A stretch of 12,303 nucleotides of DNA from JBALVO01 sp036961445. GTDB lineage: Bacteria > Pseudomonadota > Gammaproteobacteria > Pseudomonadales > Halieaceae. Below, piece by piece: positions 6,961 to 12,303 of the stretch. Under the pieces are notes generated by a model. It had not been told where the DNA came from and made no database searches. It worked only from the letters and a program-made list of their open reading frames with translations. The stretch is from assembly GCA_036961445.1 (NCBI GenBank), contig JBALVO010000113.1, forward strand, positions 1-12,303. The letters run 5' to 3'. Both the position numbers and the translations under genes were made by a program. Positions within the stretch are counted from its first letter, which is position 1, and each line of letters starts with the position of its first letter.

Positions 6961-7226
6961 AAAGTTCGGTTTCGAAAACCTGTTACGACTCTTCAACTTA
7001 CTGCCACCCTGCTTAGCATTATCCACCACCAATTTCGGAATAAGCTCGGTATCGGTCACCCTGACCTACCCCACCAGGAAATTTCGATACATTTCTTCAA
7101 CTTGCTGCCCAGATTCCAGTTAGAGCATCCGACTCATAATCGGGTGGCCGAAGGTTGGAATCCTTCTGGGCCCACCATTTTCCATAGATTTCATAGACTT
7201 ATAAATCATTAGAGCATCCGACTCTC
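6961..7226 (+). repeat. tRNA-Met-like repeat, copy 2
   Basis: This is the direct-orientation partner of the copy at 2140-2400. The 184 bases from 6961 to 7144 align without gaps, and homology resumes at ATTTTCCATAGA (7177-7188) and AGAGCATCCGACT (7211-7223). It begins about 50 bp after the thioredoxin-fold gene. The short open frames inside both copies show no codon-position bias in their differences (10, 16 and 12 at the three positions of the plus frame), so the block is treated as non-coding. Confidence 0.78.
7105..7177 (+). pseudogene. tRNA-Met-like sequence (CAT anticodon), intact 3' half, degenerate 5' half
   Basis: The 3' half folds as a tRNA. The anticodon stem is TCCGA/TCGGG (7128-7132 with 7140-7144) around CTCATAA. 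A 5-base variable loop follows, then T-stem GAAGG/CCTTC (7150-7154 with 7162-7166) around TTGGAAT, the acceptor 3' strand TGGGCCC (7167-7173), discriminator A and CCA (7175-7177). The 5' half fails: CCCA (7108-7111) can pair in the acceptor but bases 1-2 mismatch, the D-stem has at most three pairs with GAGC (7123-7126), and the D-loop is short. The T-loop has G where the conserved C56 should be. It is probably a tRNA relic or a tRNA-mimicking repeat end rather than a working tRNA. Confidence 0.55.
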
Positions 7227-7279
7227 ATTGCATTTTTATTCGGCTAAAGTCGGTGGGTATATAAACATCCAACTGGCAG
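7189..7279. other. Short gene-free stretch with a third tRNA-like fragment
   Basis: TTAGAGCATCCGACTC at 7209-7224 exactly repeats 7120-7135, the D-arm/anticodon-stem part of the tRNA-like sequence. The expected stem partner is not adjacent; GTCGG appears only at 7249-7253, after an AT-rich spacer. No gene was seen. Confidence 0.5.
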
Positions 7280-7384
7280 TTACAGCCATACTGTATAGCT
7301 GATGATATGTGGGGGGAACCGGTGGCGTTTATATGTATTCATTCGCCGATTCTATCAATTTCAGCGAGTCAACTTGGCGATACC
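7280..7384 (-). mobile_element. Decayed IS6-family end (transposase 5' fragment plus terminal repeat)
   Basis: Read on the minus strand, ATG at 7342 opens MNTYKRHRFPPHIISY, which matches the intact transposase start at 11480 (MNTYKRHRFPPDVISY). The match continues to VWL, where a stop and frame loss follow. The outer end GGTATCGCCAAGTT (7384 down to 7371) matches the intact element's end GGTACTGCCAACTT at 11 of 14 positions. The remaining roughly 700 bp of the element are missing. DNA identity over the first 20 codons is clearly below 90 percent, so this is an older or different IS6-type element, not a recent copy. Its end lies 1 bp beyond the stop codon of the TonB-dependent receptor gene. 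Confidence 0.75.
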
Positions 7385-7385
7385 G

Positions 7386-9599
7386 CTAAAAGTTATAGCG
7401 CCCCTGCAGTGCGATGGTACGCGGCCTGTTCAGGCTGGCCACGGTCGTGGATCCGTCATTGCCGCCAAAAACGGGGTAATCGAATTCAAAGCTGACTTCC
7501 TCGTCCAGCAGGTTACGACCCAGCAGTGCCACTTCCCAATTCTCCCCGACCGGCAACAACGCCAAGCGCAGGTCGAAAATGCTAATCGCGTCAATCAGAA
7601 ATTTCTCCTGCCTGTCCGTGTAGCGCTCGTCGACATAATTCAGCGCGCCGTCCAGCCGCCAGCGCAGCCGGCCCAGACCCAGCTCGTGCTCATAGCGCGC
7701 TGTAATACTGCCAGACCAGTCAGGTGAACCCGGCATCGCATCCCCTGTCTTCTTTTCGCTCGCGTCGGTGTAGGTGACGCTGGCCGCGAGTGTCAGGTCT
7801 GCGCTGGCAGCCCACTGTGATTCGAGTTCCAGTCCCTCGCTCTCTACTGGAATCGTCGTTGTCTCAAATCCAAGGCCGGTAAAACGCACGACCTGGAAGT
7901 CATCTATCTCGGTTCTGAAAACGGCCAGGTTGAGAATGGCGGCGCCGCCAGCCAGCTGCAGTTTCATTCCCGCTTCAGCTGTATCCGCCTCCTCGGTGTC
8001 GTACTCCGCATCCGACGGCAGCGAAACCGCGGCGGAAAAACCACCGCTCTTGGTGCCGTGCGCCCAGGATCCGTACAACATGGCGCCATCACTGAGGTCC
8101 CATTGCAGGTTTATAGAGCCATCGAAGTTGTCCTCTTCCCTTTTCAGTGAAGTCGGCGCTACCTCGGGGGAGATGATTCCGATTCCGGGCGAGCTTCGCA
8201 GGTGCGTGTTGGCGAATACCGCGTCTTTTTCCTCGTCTGTCCAGCGCAATCCCAGCGTGGCCCTCCAGCTGTCTCCCAATTCCAACGCGGCCTGGCCAAA
8301 TACCGATATCACTTGCGTGTCCTGCTGATACGATTTCAGGCGGGCGCCTGTCAGGGGAAAGGGGCCCAAGGTAAAGGGCGGAGGAAAGGCCGTGTCCAGG
8401 GTTTCATCCAGGTCGAAATCGCTGTCGAGGTAGAACATGCCAGCTATGTAGGTAAAGCGCCTCTCATCGGCGGAGACGAGTCGAAGCTCCTGGGTAAACT
8501 GGGAAAAATTCTGGTCGCCAAGCAGCGAGAGATAGTCTCCGGTCGTGAAGTCGGAATCGATGACGCGCTCGTTATCATAGCTCGACAGGCCGCTGAGCGC
8601 TGTCAGAGTGTGGCTTCCCAATCTGTACTCGAAATTAATGTAGGCGCGGTCACCTGTCTGTTTATCCCAGGCTTCTCCCTGTTTCCCAAAAGAAGTATAT
8701 GCCTGTTTTTTTTCGTTCAGTCCAGCTGTCACTGCCGGGTCCAGCGCAGCAATAATGCCATTCGTGTCTTTCGCGACCTGGAAGGTATCCCCGTCAATAT
8801 CAAGATCATCGTATTGGTAGCCCAGGGTCAACTCACCATCGTAAGCGAACGGGAATAGCATGGTCAGGCGGATTGTCGCCTGATCCCGCTCCGGTACACT
8901 ATTGCCGGTGAAGGTGTTCCTGACATACCCCTGCTCGGCGACTTGGTTGAAGGCCAGGCGGATTGCGCCCGGGCCAGCGGGCAGGTCCACCGCGCCGGTG
9001 CTGTAAAAACTGTCATATTCGAATTCGTAATCAACCTGGATATAGCCTGCCAGGTCCTCGCCCGGCTTCTGGGTTACCACGCTGATAGCGCCGAGGCTGG
9101 TGTTCTTGCCCAGCAGCGAGTTCTGGGTGCCCTTGATTATTTCAATCCGTTCCAGGTCGAACAGTGAGGCCTGGAACTCGCGCTGGCGCCCGGCGTAGAC
9201 CCCGTCGATAAACAACCCCACGGACTGGTCATAGGTTTCGTTGCCCGCGCCGGTGCCGAGGCCGCGGACGGTGATGTTCGCCAGGTTCTGCGGTGTCGGC
9301 AGGATCGCCAGCCCGGGTATGAAACTGGCCAGGTCGGCGATGTTACGTATCCTGAACTTCTCGATCTCCTCGCCGGGCATCACGTTGATAGTGACCGGGA
9401 TGGCCTGCACGTTCTCCACGCGCTTCTGAGCGGTGACGATAACTTCCTCGAGTATCAGTTCCTGCGCACAAGTCCGTCCCTGGTAAAACGCCGACAGCGC
9501 CAATGCCGCGCATAAAGACGCTGCAGTGCTGGTGCCAATTAGCCTGGTCTTTTTGCGTCGTCCAGGTTTATCTGGCATGCCGGTTTCTTTTTCAGTCAT
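7386..9599 (-). CDS. TonB-dependent outer-membrane receptor (737 aa)
   Basis: An outer-membrane active transporter powered by TonB. After a basic N-terminus (RRKK at 14-17) and a hydrophobic stretch, a signal peptide likely ends near residue 45. A TonB box follows directly (EEVIVTAQKR, 51-60). The plug domain runs from about 61 to 180, with PGLAIL, ITVRGLG, DGVYAGR and RIEIIKGTQNSLLGKNT; the last replaces the usual RGPQGTLFGRNT-like motif. The rest is a beta-barrel rich in alternating aromatic and polar strands, ending RYNF with the terminal Phe needed for outer-membrane assembly. ATG at 9599 overlaps the upstream stop as ATGACTGA (8 nt); ATG at 9578 is an alternative start. The substrate is unknown. 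Coupling to a tocopherol-cyclase-like gene suggests a hydrophobic or isoprenoid-related ligand, as inference only. The stop codon directly abuts an IS remnant. Confidence 0.93.
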   Translation of the reverse strand: MTEKETGMPDKPGRRKKTRLIGTSTAASLCAALALSAFYQGRTCAQELILEEVIVTAQKRVENVQAIPVTINVMPGEEIEKFRIRNIADLASFIPGLAILPTPQNLANITVRGLGTGAGNETYDQSVGLFIDGVYAGRQREFQASLFDLERIEIIKGTQNSLLGKNTSLGAISVVTQKPGEDLAGYIQVDYEFEYDSFYSTGAVDLPAGPGAIRLAFNQVAEQGYVRNTFTGNSVPERDQATIRLTMLFPFAYDGELTLGYQYDDLDIDGDTFQVAKDTNGIIAALDPAVTAGLNEKKQAYTSFGKQGEAWDKQTGDRAYINFEYRLGSHTLTALSGLSSYDNERVIDSDFTTGDYLSLLGDQNFSQFTQELRLVSADERRFTYIAGMFYLDSDFDLDETLDTAFPPPFTLGPFPLTGARLKSYQQDTQVISVFGQAALELGDSWRATLGLRWTDEEKDAVFANTHLRSSPGIGIISPEVAPTSLKREEDNFDGSINLQWDLSDGAMLYGSWAHGTKSGGFSAAVSLPSDAEYDTEEADTAEAGMKLQLAGGAAILNLAVFRTEIDDFQVVRFTGLGFETTTIPVESEGLELESQWAASADLTLAASVTYTDASEKKTGDAMPGSPDWSGSITARYEHELGLGRLRWRLDGALNYVDERYTDRQEKFLIDAISIFDLRLALLPVGENWEVALLGRNLLDEEVSFEFDYPVFGGNDGSTTVASLNRPRTIALQGRYNF

Positions 9600-10590
9600 G
9601 CAATATGGCATCGAGATCGCCCTGTACTTCAAGACAACCGTGATCGCCGCTGCCCTGGAACAGGATCTCGCCGCCGGCGATACGTTCAAAACGGAGTTCC
9701 ACGCTGGAGGTCATTGTCTCCGCGACACGCTCCACCATCTGTTTGTCATAGGGTGCATGGAGGAGGGCGCCCTCCCCCTTGCTGGCGCTCAGTTCCAGAC
9801 GGTGCGTCTTGTCTCGCACCGAGAGATGGTAGCTGTGATCGTCCACTTCGATATGCTCGATTTCGGACCCCGTGTAAGTGGTAAAGCGGTATAGCTTGTC
9901 GCGGAGGAGGAAGCCAATCAGGAAGCCGCGGAAAGAGCCGGTCAGCCAGGGGATGCGGGCGACGGAGGCGCTGATGGAGACGCCTTCTTCCTCGAAGTGG
10001 TTGCTCTGCGCCCATACGTAACCACGGGGAAAGCCGCGCCCCCAGTCTTTTTCTATATAGCCGCGCCCATTCTGAAAAGACGTCTGATCAGCAGCCACGA
10101 CCAGCTCGCCGGAGAGTGTGTGATTCATGCTGAGGATACCGTGGTTGCACTCCATCAAGGGTACGAAACTGTAGGGCCCCATGACACCTGGTTGGGTGAG
10201 GGTCACCGGCCACCCGGCCCAAGTGCTGAAGTGGATTGTGCCCTGTACGGCTTGCCCGGCAGATGTCTCGCCGGCTTCGATATCCAGTTTGATAGCGTGG
10301 CGGTTGAAGCGGCTGCGACCGATTCGAACGTCGAAGCTGGCGGTATCGGCTGTGAAATCCTCAAGCGCGAAGCGATGGTAGGCTGAGCTGCCGGCCCGTC
10401 CGTCCAGTACCTGGATGAATGCGTGGGCATCGGTCCCGAGGAAGACGCCAGGGATGATCGCGTAAGGCTGCGAACCCTGCGCATCCACAAGTTTAAAATA
10501 CCAGCCTTCGAAGCAGGGTCTGCCGCGGTCCAGCATGTGCTGGAGGTGGAAGTTCTCCGGACGCCAGATATTTTTTATTCGCCTGAGCAT
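9592..10590 (-). CDS. Tocopherol cyclase-family protein (332 aa)
   Basis: This resembles the tocopherol cyclase family (plant and cyanobacterial VTE1 and bacterial homologues), lipocalin-like beta proteins that in photosynthetic organisms close the chromanol ring of tocopherol. Recognisable motifs are FEGWYFK (27-33), the MECNHGILSM stretch (146-155), GYIEKDWG (177-184) and YVWAQSNHF (191-199), in the usual order. Length fits bacterial members. No signal peptide is visible. In non-phototrophs the substrate of these proteins is not established, so tocopherol synthesis should not be assumed. The ATG at 10590 has AGAGG about 6 nt upstream. The stop codon lies inside the start region of the TonB-receptor gene, so the two are an operon with the cyclase-like gene first. 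Confidence 0.85.
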   Translation of the reverse strand: MLRRIKNIWRPENFHLQHMLDRGRPCFEGWYFKLVDAQGSQPYAIIPGVFLGTDAHAFIQVLDGRAGSSAYHRFALEDFTADTASFDVRIGRSRFNRHAIKLDIEAGETSAGQAVQGTIHFSTWAGWPVTLTQPGVMGPYSFVPLMECNHGILSMNHTLSGELVVAADQTSFQNGRGYIEKDWGRGFPRGYVWAQSNHFEEEGVSISASVARIPWLTGSFRGFLIGFLLRDKLYRFTTYTGSEIEHIEVDDHSYHLSVRDKTHRLELSASKGEGALLHAPYDKQMVERVAETMTSSVELRFERIAGGEILFQGSGDHGCLEVQGDLDAILHD

Positions 10591-10633
10591 ACCGCCTCTA
10601 CCCTGCGTCTAGTCAACTGCCGAAATTTTATCC

Positions 10634-10639
10634 AGTATA
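10634..10639 (-). promoter_or_regulatory. Candidate -10 box for the cyclase/receptor operon
   Basis: On the minus strand TATACT (10639 to 10634) matches five of six bases of TATAAT and lies 43 nt before the ATG at 10590. No good -35 box sits 16-18 bp upstream, so this is weak. The surrounding stretch 10591-10723 holds no other gene and ends at the IS. Confidence 0.22.
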
Positions 10640-10723
10640 GCTTGAATAAGTCTGGCGACGAAATGGCAGCTAATTGAGCTCGTCGCTGCACACCGCCCAT
10701 TGAGCTTGTTCACCTGTGTACAT

Positions 10724-11522
10724 GGTATTGGCAAGTTTCCCAGGAATTAACCATACAAGTTAACTTTCGTGGGTAAGCAAATAGTGGGCGTCAGAATTAG
10801 GCAACCACTCGACTCCATTCTGTAAACGCACTTATCCTAAGATCACGATAATGTTGAGCTCTGACCAAGTGCCTGCCAAGATTGAACAGATTACTCACCG
10901 CAGCATGTGCACCTAGGAACCGCTGGGCCTGTCCAACTGATTTGAATCGCCTCATCCCTCGCTCTCGTACCCTAGTCGCTTCATGCGACTGCTCTGCTCG
11001 ATTATTCTCATACTGTTGAGTACTGTGGATCGCCTCTGGAGTCAGTTCTCGATGTGCAACTCCATAGCTTCGCAACTTATCAGTGACGATCTTCCTGGGT
11101 TCGCCACCATGGCTTCGCAATAAGCGCTTGAAGAATCGCTTAACCGCAGCTCCATCCCGCTTCGCCTGTAGATACACATCAACAACTTCCCCATCTTGAT
11201 CGACCGCTCGCCATAGATAATGCTGCTTGCCATTGATCTTCACGAAGACTTCATCGACGTAGAAGGTATCGCCGAAGCCGCGGTGCCTCCGTTTCAATCG
11301 GCGTGTATAAATGGCTCCGAACTTGATACACCAGAGGCGTATCGCTTCTCTGGATACAGTGATGCCTCGTTCGGCGAGCAGATCTTCAATATCGCGATGG
11401 CTGAGGTTGAAACGATAGTAGAGCCAGACAGCGTAGCTGATGACGTCAGGTGGGAATCGGTGGCGCTTGTATGTGTTCATCCATCAATATTAACAATTCC
11501 AGGCACTTAAGTTGGCAGTACC
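10724..11522 (-). mobile_element. IS6-family insertion sequence, about 799 bp, apparently intact
   Basis: A single transposase gene lies between imperfect terminal inverted repeats. The left end reads GGTATTGGCAAGTT from 10724, and the right end, on the minus strand, reads GGTACTGCCAACTT from 11522, 11 of 14 identical. Similarity continues inward (CCAGGAATT versus CCTGGAATT). The size fits the family. The 8-bp flanks differ (GTGTACAT at left, CTTGGCAC at right), so there is no target duplication. This points to rearrangement after insertion or to IS6-type replicative fusion with later deletion. Confidence 0.85.
10797..11480 (-). CDS. IS6-family DDE transposase (227 aa)
   Basis: A DDE transposase that catalyses replicative (cointegrate-type) transposition in the IS6/IS26 family. 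An N-terminal helix-turn-helix region lies near residues 27-50 (SHRDIEDLLAERGI and onward). The catalytic triad is Asp76 in FYVDEVFVKI, Asp134 in IVTDKLRSYG and Glu163 in NNRAEQSHE, with the basic REKGMRRFK-like stretch (RERGMRRFK) following as is usual. Length is close to the family norm and no frameshift is seen, so it may be active. It starts at ATG 11480, 42 bp inside the right terminal repeat. A truncated relative lies at 7280-7384 in the same orientation. Confidence 0.93.
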   Translation of the reverse strand: MNTYKRHRFPPDVISYAVWLYYRFNLSHRDIEDLLAERGITVSREAIRLWCIKFGAIYTRRLKRRHRGFGDTFYVDEVFVKINGKQHYLWRAVDQDGEVVDVYLQAKRDGAAVKRFFKRLLRSHGGEPRKIVTDKLRSYGVAHRELTPEAIHSTQQYENNRAEQSHEATRVRERGMRRFKSVGQAQRFLGAHAAVSNLFNLGRHLVRAQHYRDLRISAFTEWSRVVA

Positions 11523-11738
11523 CTTGGCACCAATGCCTGGTATGTGGGCGCACTGGGTTCGAAACGCACGACCGAAAAAAGACTTAACCGACTGCGACAG
11601 CTTAATGTTCCTGAACAGCAGATTGTCCGATTGCACGCGCCGGTAGGGTTGGATATTGGCAGCAAAACCCCAATCGAAATCGCTGTATCTATCGTGGCGG
11701 AATTGACTCAATTGCGGCGCAGGTCCACCGTGCCATGA
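11523..11738 (+). pseudogene. XdhC-family protein, C-terminal fragment cut by the IS
   Basis: The frame read from 11523 gives LGTNAWYVGALGSKRTTEKR, then LHAPVGLDIGSKTPIEIAVS, ending at TGA 11736-11738. This matches the C-terminal Rossmann-type domain of XdhC/CoxF-like proteins, which help insert the sulfurated molybdenum cofactor into xanthine dehydrogenase-type enzymes. The characteristic elements YVGALGS, R.L.RLR, HAP.GLDIG and TP.EIAVSI are all present. Only about 70 residues remain. The homologous frame runs straight into the IS end at 11522, and the N-terminal part is not on the other side of the IS. A GTG at 11544 could start a short product but would lack most of the domain. Confidence 0.82.
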
Positions 11739-11792
11739 GGAAATAAAGGGGGCCAAGTTTAGGCCGCCTTCTGGAACTCTGCTGGCGCGGAG

Positions 11793-12303
11793 TCAGTCAC
11801 TGGTCTCCTTCGCCAGATACACTCTCACAGCCTCTGCTGGAAACGGCCCGAAGTGTCCCGGGTGCCATTGCTCAACGCCGTCCAGCGCGAGAATCTCCCC
11901 GATCCTTCGTCGGTTCTCTTCCAGATCGCACATGAAGAAATGTGTTGTCGGCGTCTCGTTCGAGACCACCCCACCCCGAATCAAATCCCCAACGAACGCG
12001 TGCCGACCGATCAGGATCACGACTGACCCCGGCGTGTGCCCCGAGTGCGGCAGGATCCTCCCCGACATACCGAGCTCCGCCAGATCGACTCCCGGCCCGT
12101 CCATCTCGATCGCACGGTCGAGTTTGAACACCGGATAGCGCGACCCTTCGAGCGTCATTCGTAGGAATCGCGCGGTCATGGAAGTTGGACAATAGTCGAT
12201 GTGACCGCCTGCGCCGATCATCGCCTGATCGTCGGCACCGCCGATCATCTGGATGCCATGACGTTCTTGGAAAGATGCCGCCGTCCCGGCATGATCGATG
12301 TGG
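11793..12303 (-). CDS. Metallo-beta-lactamase-fold hydrolase, 5' end outside window
   Basis: The frame is open to the window edge, so the ATG at 12248 is internal: before it the frame reads HIDHAGTAASFQERHG, the end of the HxHxDH zinc-binding motif. Downstream are further metal-site elements: the HSGHTPGS segment (third His), AFVGDLIRGG (bridging Asp) and WHPGHFGPF (last His). About 170 residues are visible, ending at TGA 11795-11793. The fold is a metallo-beta-lactamase hydrolase. Nothing shows whether the substrate is a lactone, thioester, beta-lactam or other compound. It converges on the XdhC fragment with 54 bp between the stops, and no clear terminator lies there. Confidence 0.87.
   Translation of the reverse strand, partial: HIDHAGTAASFQERHGIQMIGGADDQAMIGAGGHIDYCPTSMTARFLRMTLEGSRYPVFKLDRAIEMDGPGVDLAELGMSGRILPHSGHTPGSVVILIGRHAFVGDLIRGGVVSNETPTTHFFMCDLEENRRRIGEILALDGVEQWHPGHFGPFPAEAVRVYLAKETSD

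Noticed and set aside
6865..7059. Minus-strand ORF across repeat copy 2 with conservative matches to copy 1 (SKLK, KPNF)
   Set aside because: Same lack of codon-position bias. The copy 1 frame has an in-frame stop near its start and no ribosome binding site, and the ORF also overlaps the end of the thioredoxin-fold gene.
8202..8858. 218-residue plus-strand ORF opposite the TonB receptor
   Set aside because: It is antisense to a clear beta-barrel coding region, has no recognisable domain and no ribosome binding site, and arises from the base composition of the receptor gene.
10716..11530. 8-bp target-site duplication around the IS6 element
   Set aside because: The flanks GTGTACAT and CTTGGCAC do not match, even with the ends shifted by a base.
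11739..11792. Terminator between the XdhC fragment and the MBL gene
   Set aside because: The only hairpin seen is a 4-bp GGCC/GGCC stem around AAGTTTA without a T-run, too weak to call.
1..12303. CRISPR array, integron attC sites or toxin-antitoxin pair
   Set aside because: No evenly spaced short repeats, no R'/R'' type cassette sites and no paired small genes with suitable motifs were seen.

Overview
The window looks like chromosomal DNA from an aerobic Gram-negative proteobacterium, most likely a marine gammaproteobacterium. That placement is inferred from gene content: a long-form acyl-CoA dehydrogenase, a TonB-dependent receptor whose sequence ends in Phe, an XdhC relic, and an IS6-type element. 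No marker gene proves it. The region is a mosaic of conserved-type genes and accessory blocks bounded by repeats and insertion-sequence material.

Layout. (1) 21-1874, minus strand: a complete acyl-CoA dehydrogenase of the long, DmdC-like type. (2) 1875-2509: no gene. It contains the first copy (2140-2400) of a diverged repeat ending in a tRNA-Met-like anticodon arm (CAT anticodon). (3) 2510-6911, plus strand, visibly more AT-rich: a prokaryotic pentameric ligand-gated ion channel homologue, followed by four tightly packed genes: a six-helix membrane protein, a membrane-anchored FG-GAP/VCBS protein with an ASPIC/UnbV-like C-terminus, a four-helix Cys-bearing membrane protein, and a thioredoxin-fold protein with a WCPFC site. 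The last four are spaced 3 nt, TAATG overlap and ATGA overlap, so they read as one translationally coupled operon. (4) 6961-7226: the second repeat copy, in the same orientation, with an intact tRNA-like 3' half ending in CCA. (5) 7280-7384: the 5' end of a decayed IS6-family transposase gene plus its terminal repeat, ending 1 bp from the stop codon of the next gene. (6) 7386-10590, minus strand: a tocopherol-cyclase-family protein followed by a TonB-dependent receptor, overlapping by 8 nt. (7) 10724-11522: an apparently intact IS6-family element. (8) 11523-11738: the C-terminal remnant of an XdhC-family gene cut by the IS. (9) 11793-12303, minus strand: a metallo-beta-lactamase-fold hydrolase whose 5' end lies outside the window.

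Two nested arrangements stand out. The channel and redox/VCBS block lies between two direct tRNA-like repeats (184 bp ungapped, 143 identical by hand count). The cyclase/receptor pair lies between two same-orientation IS6-type ends. The best candidates for something undescribed are the coupled VCBS / Cys-membrane / thioredoxin operon, the tRNA-Met-like repeat family, and the cyclase/TonB-receptor pair.
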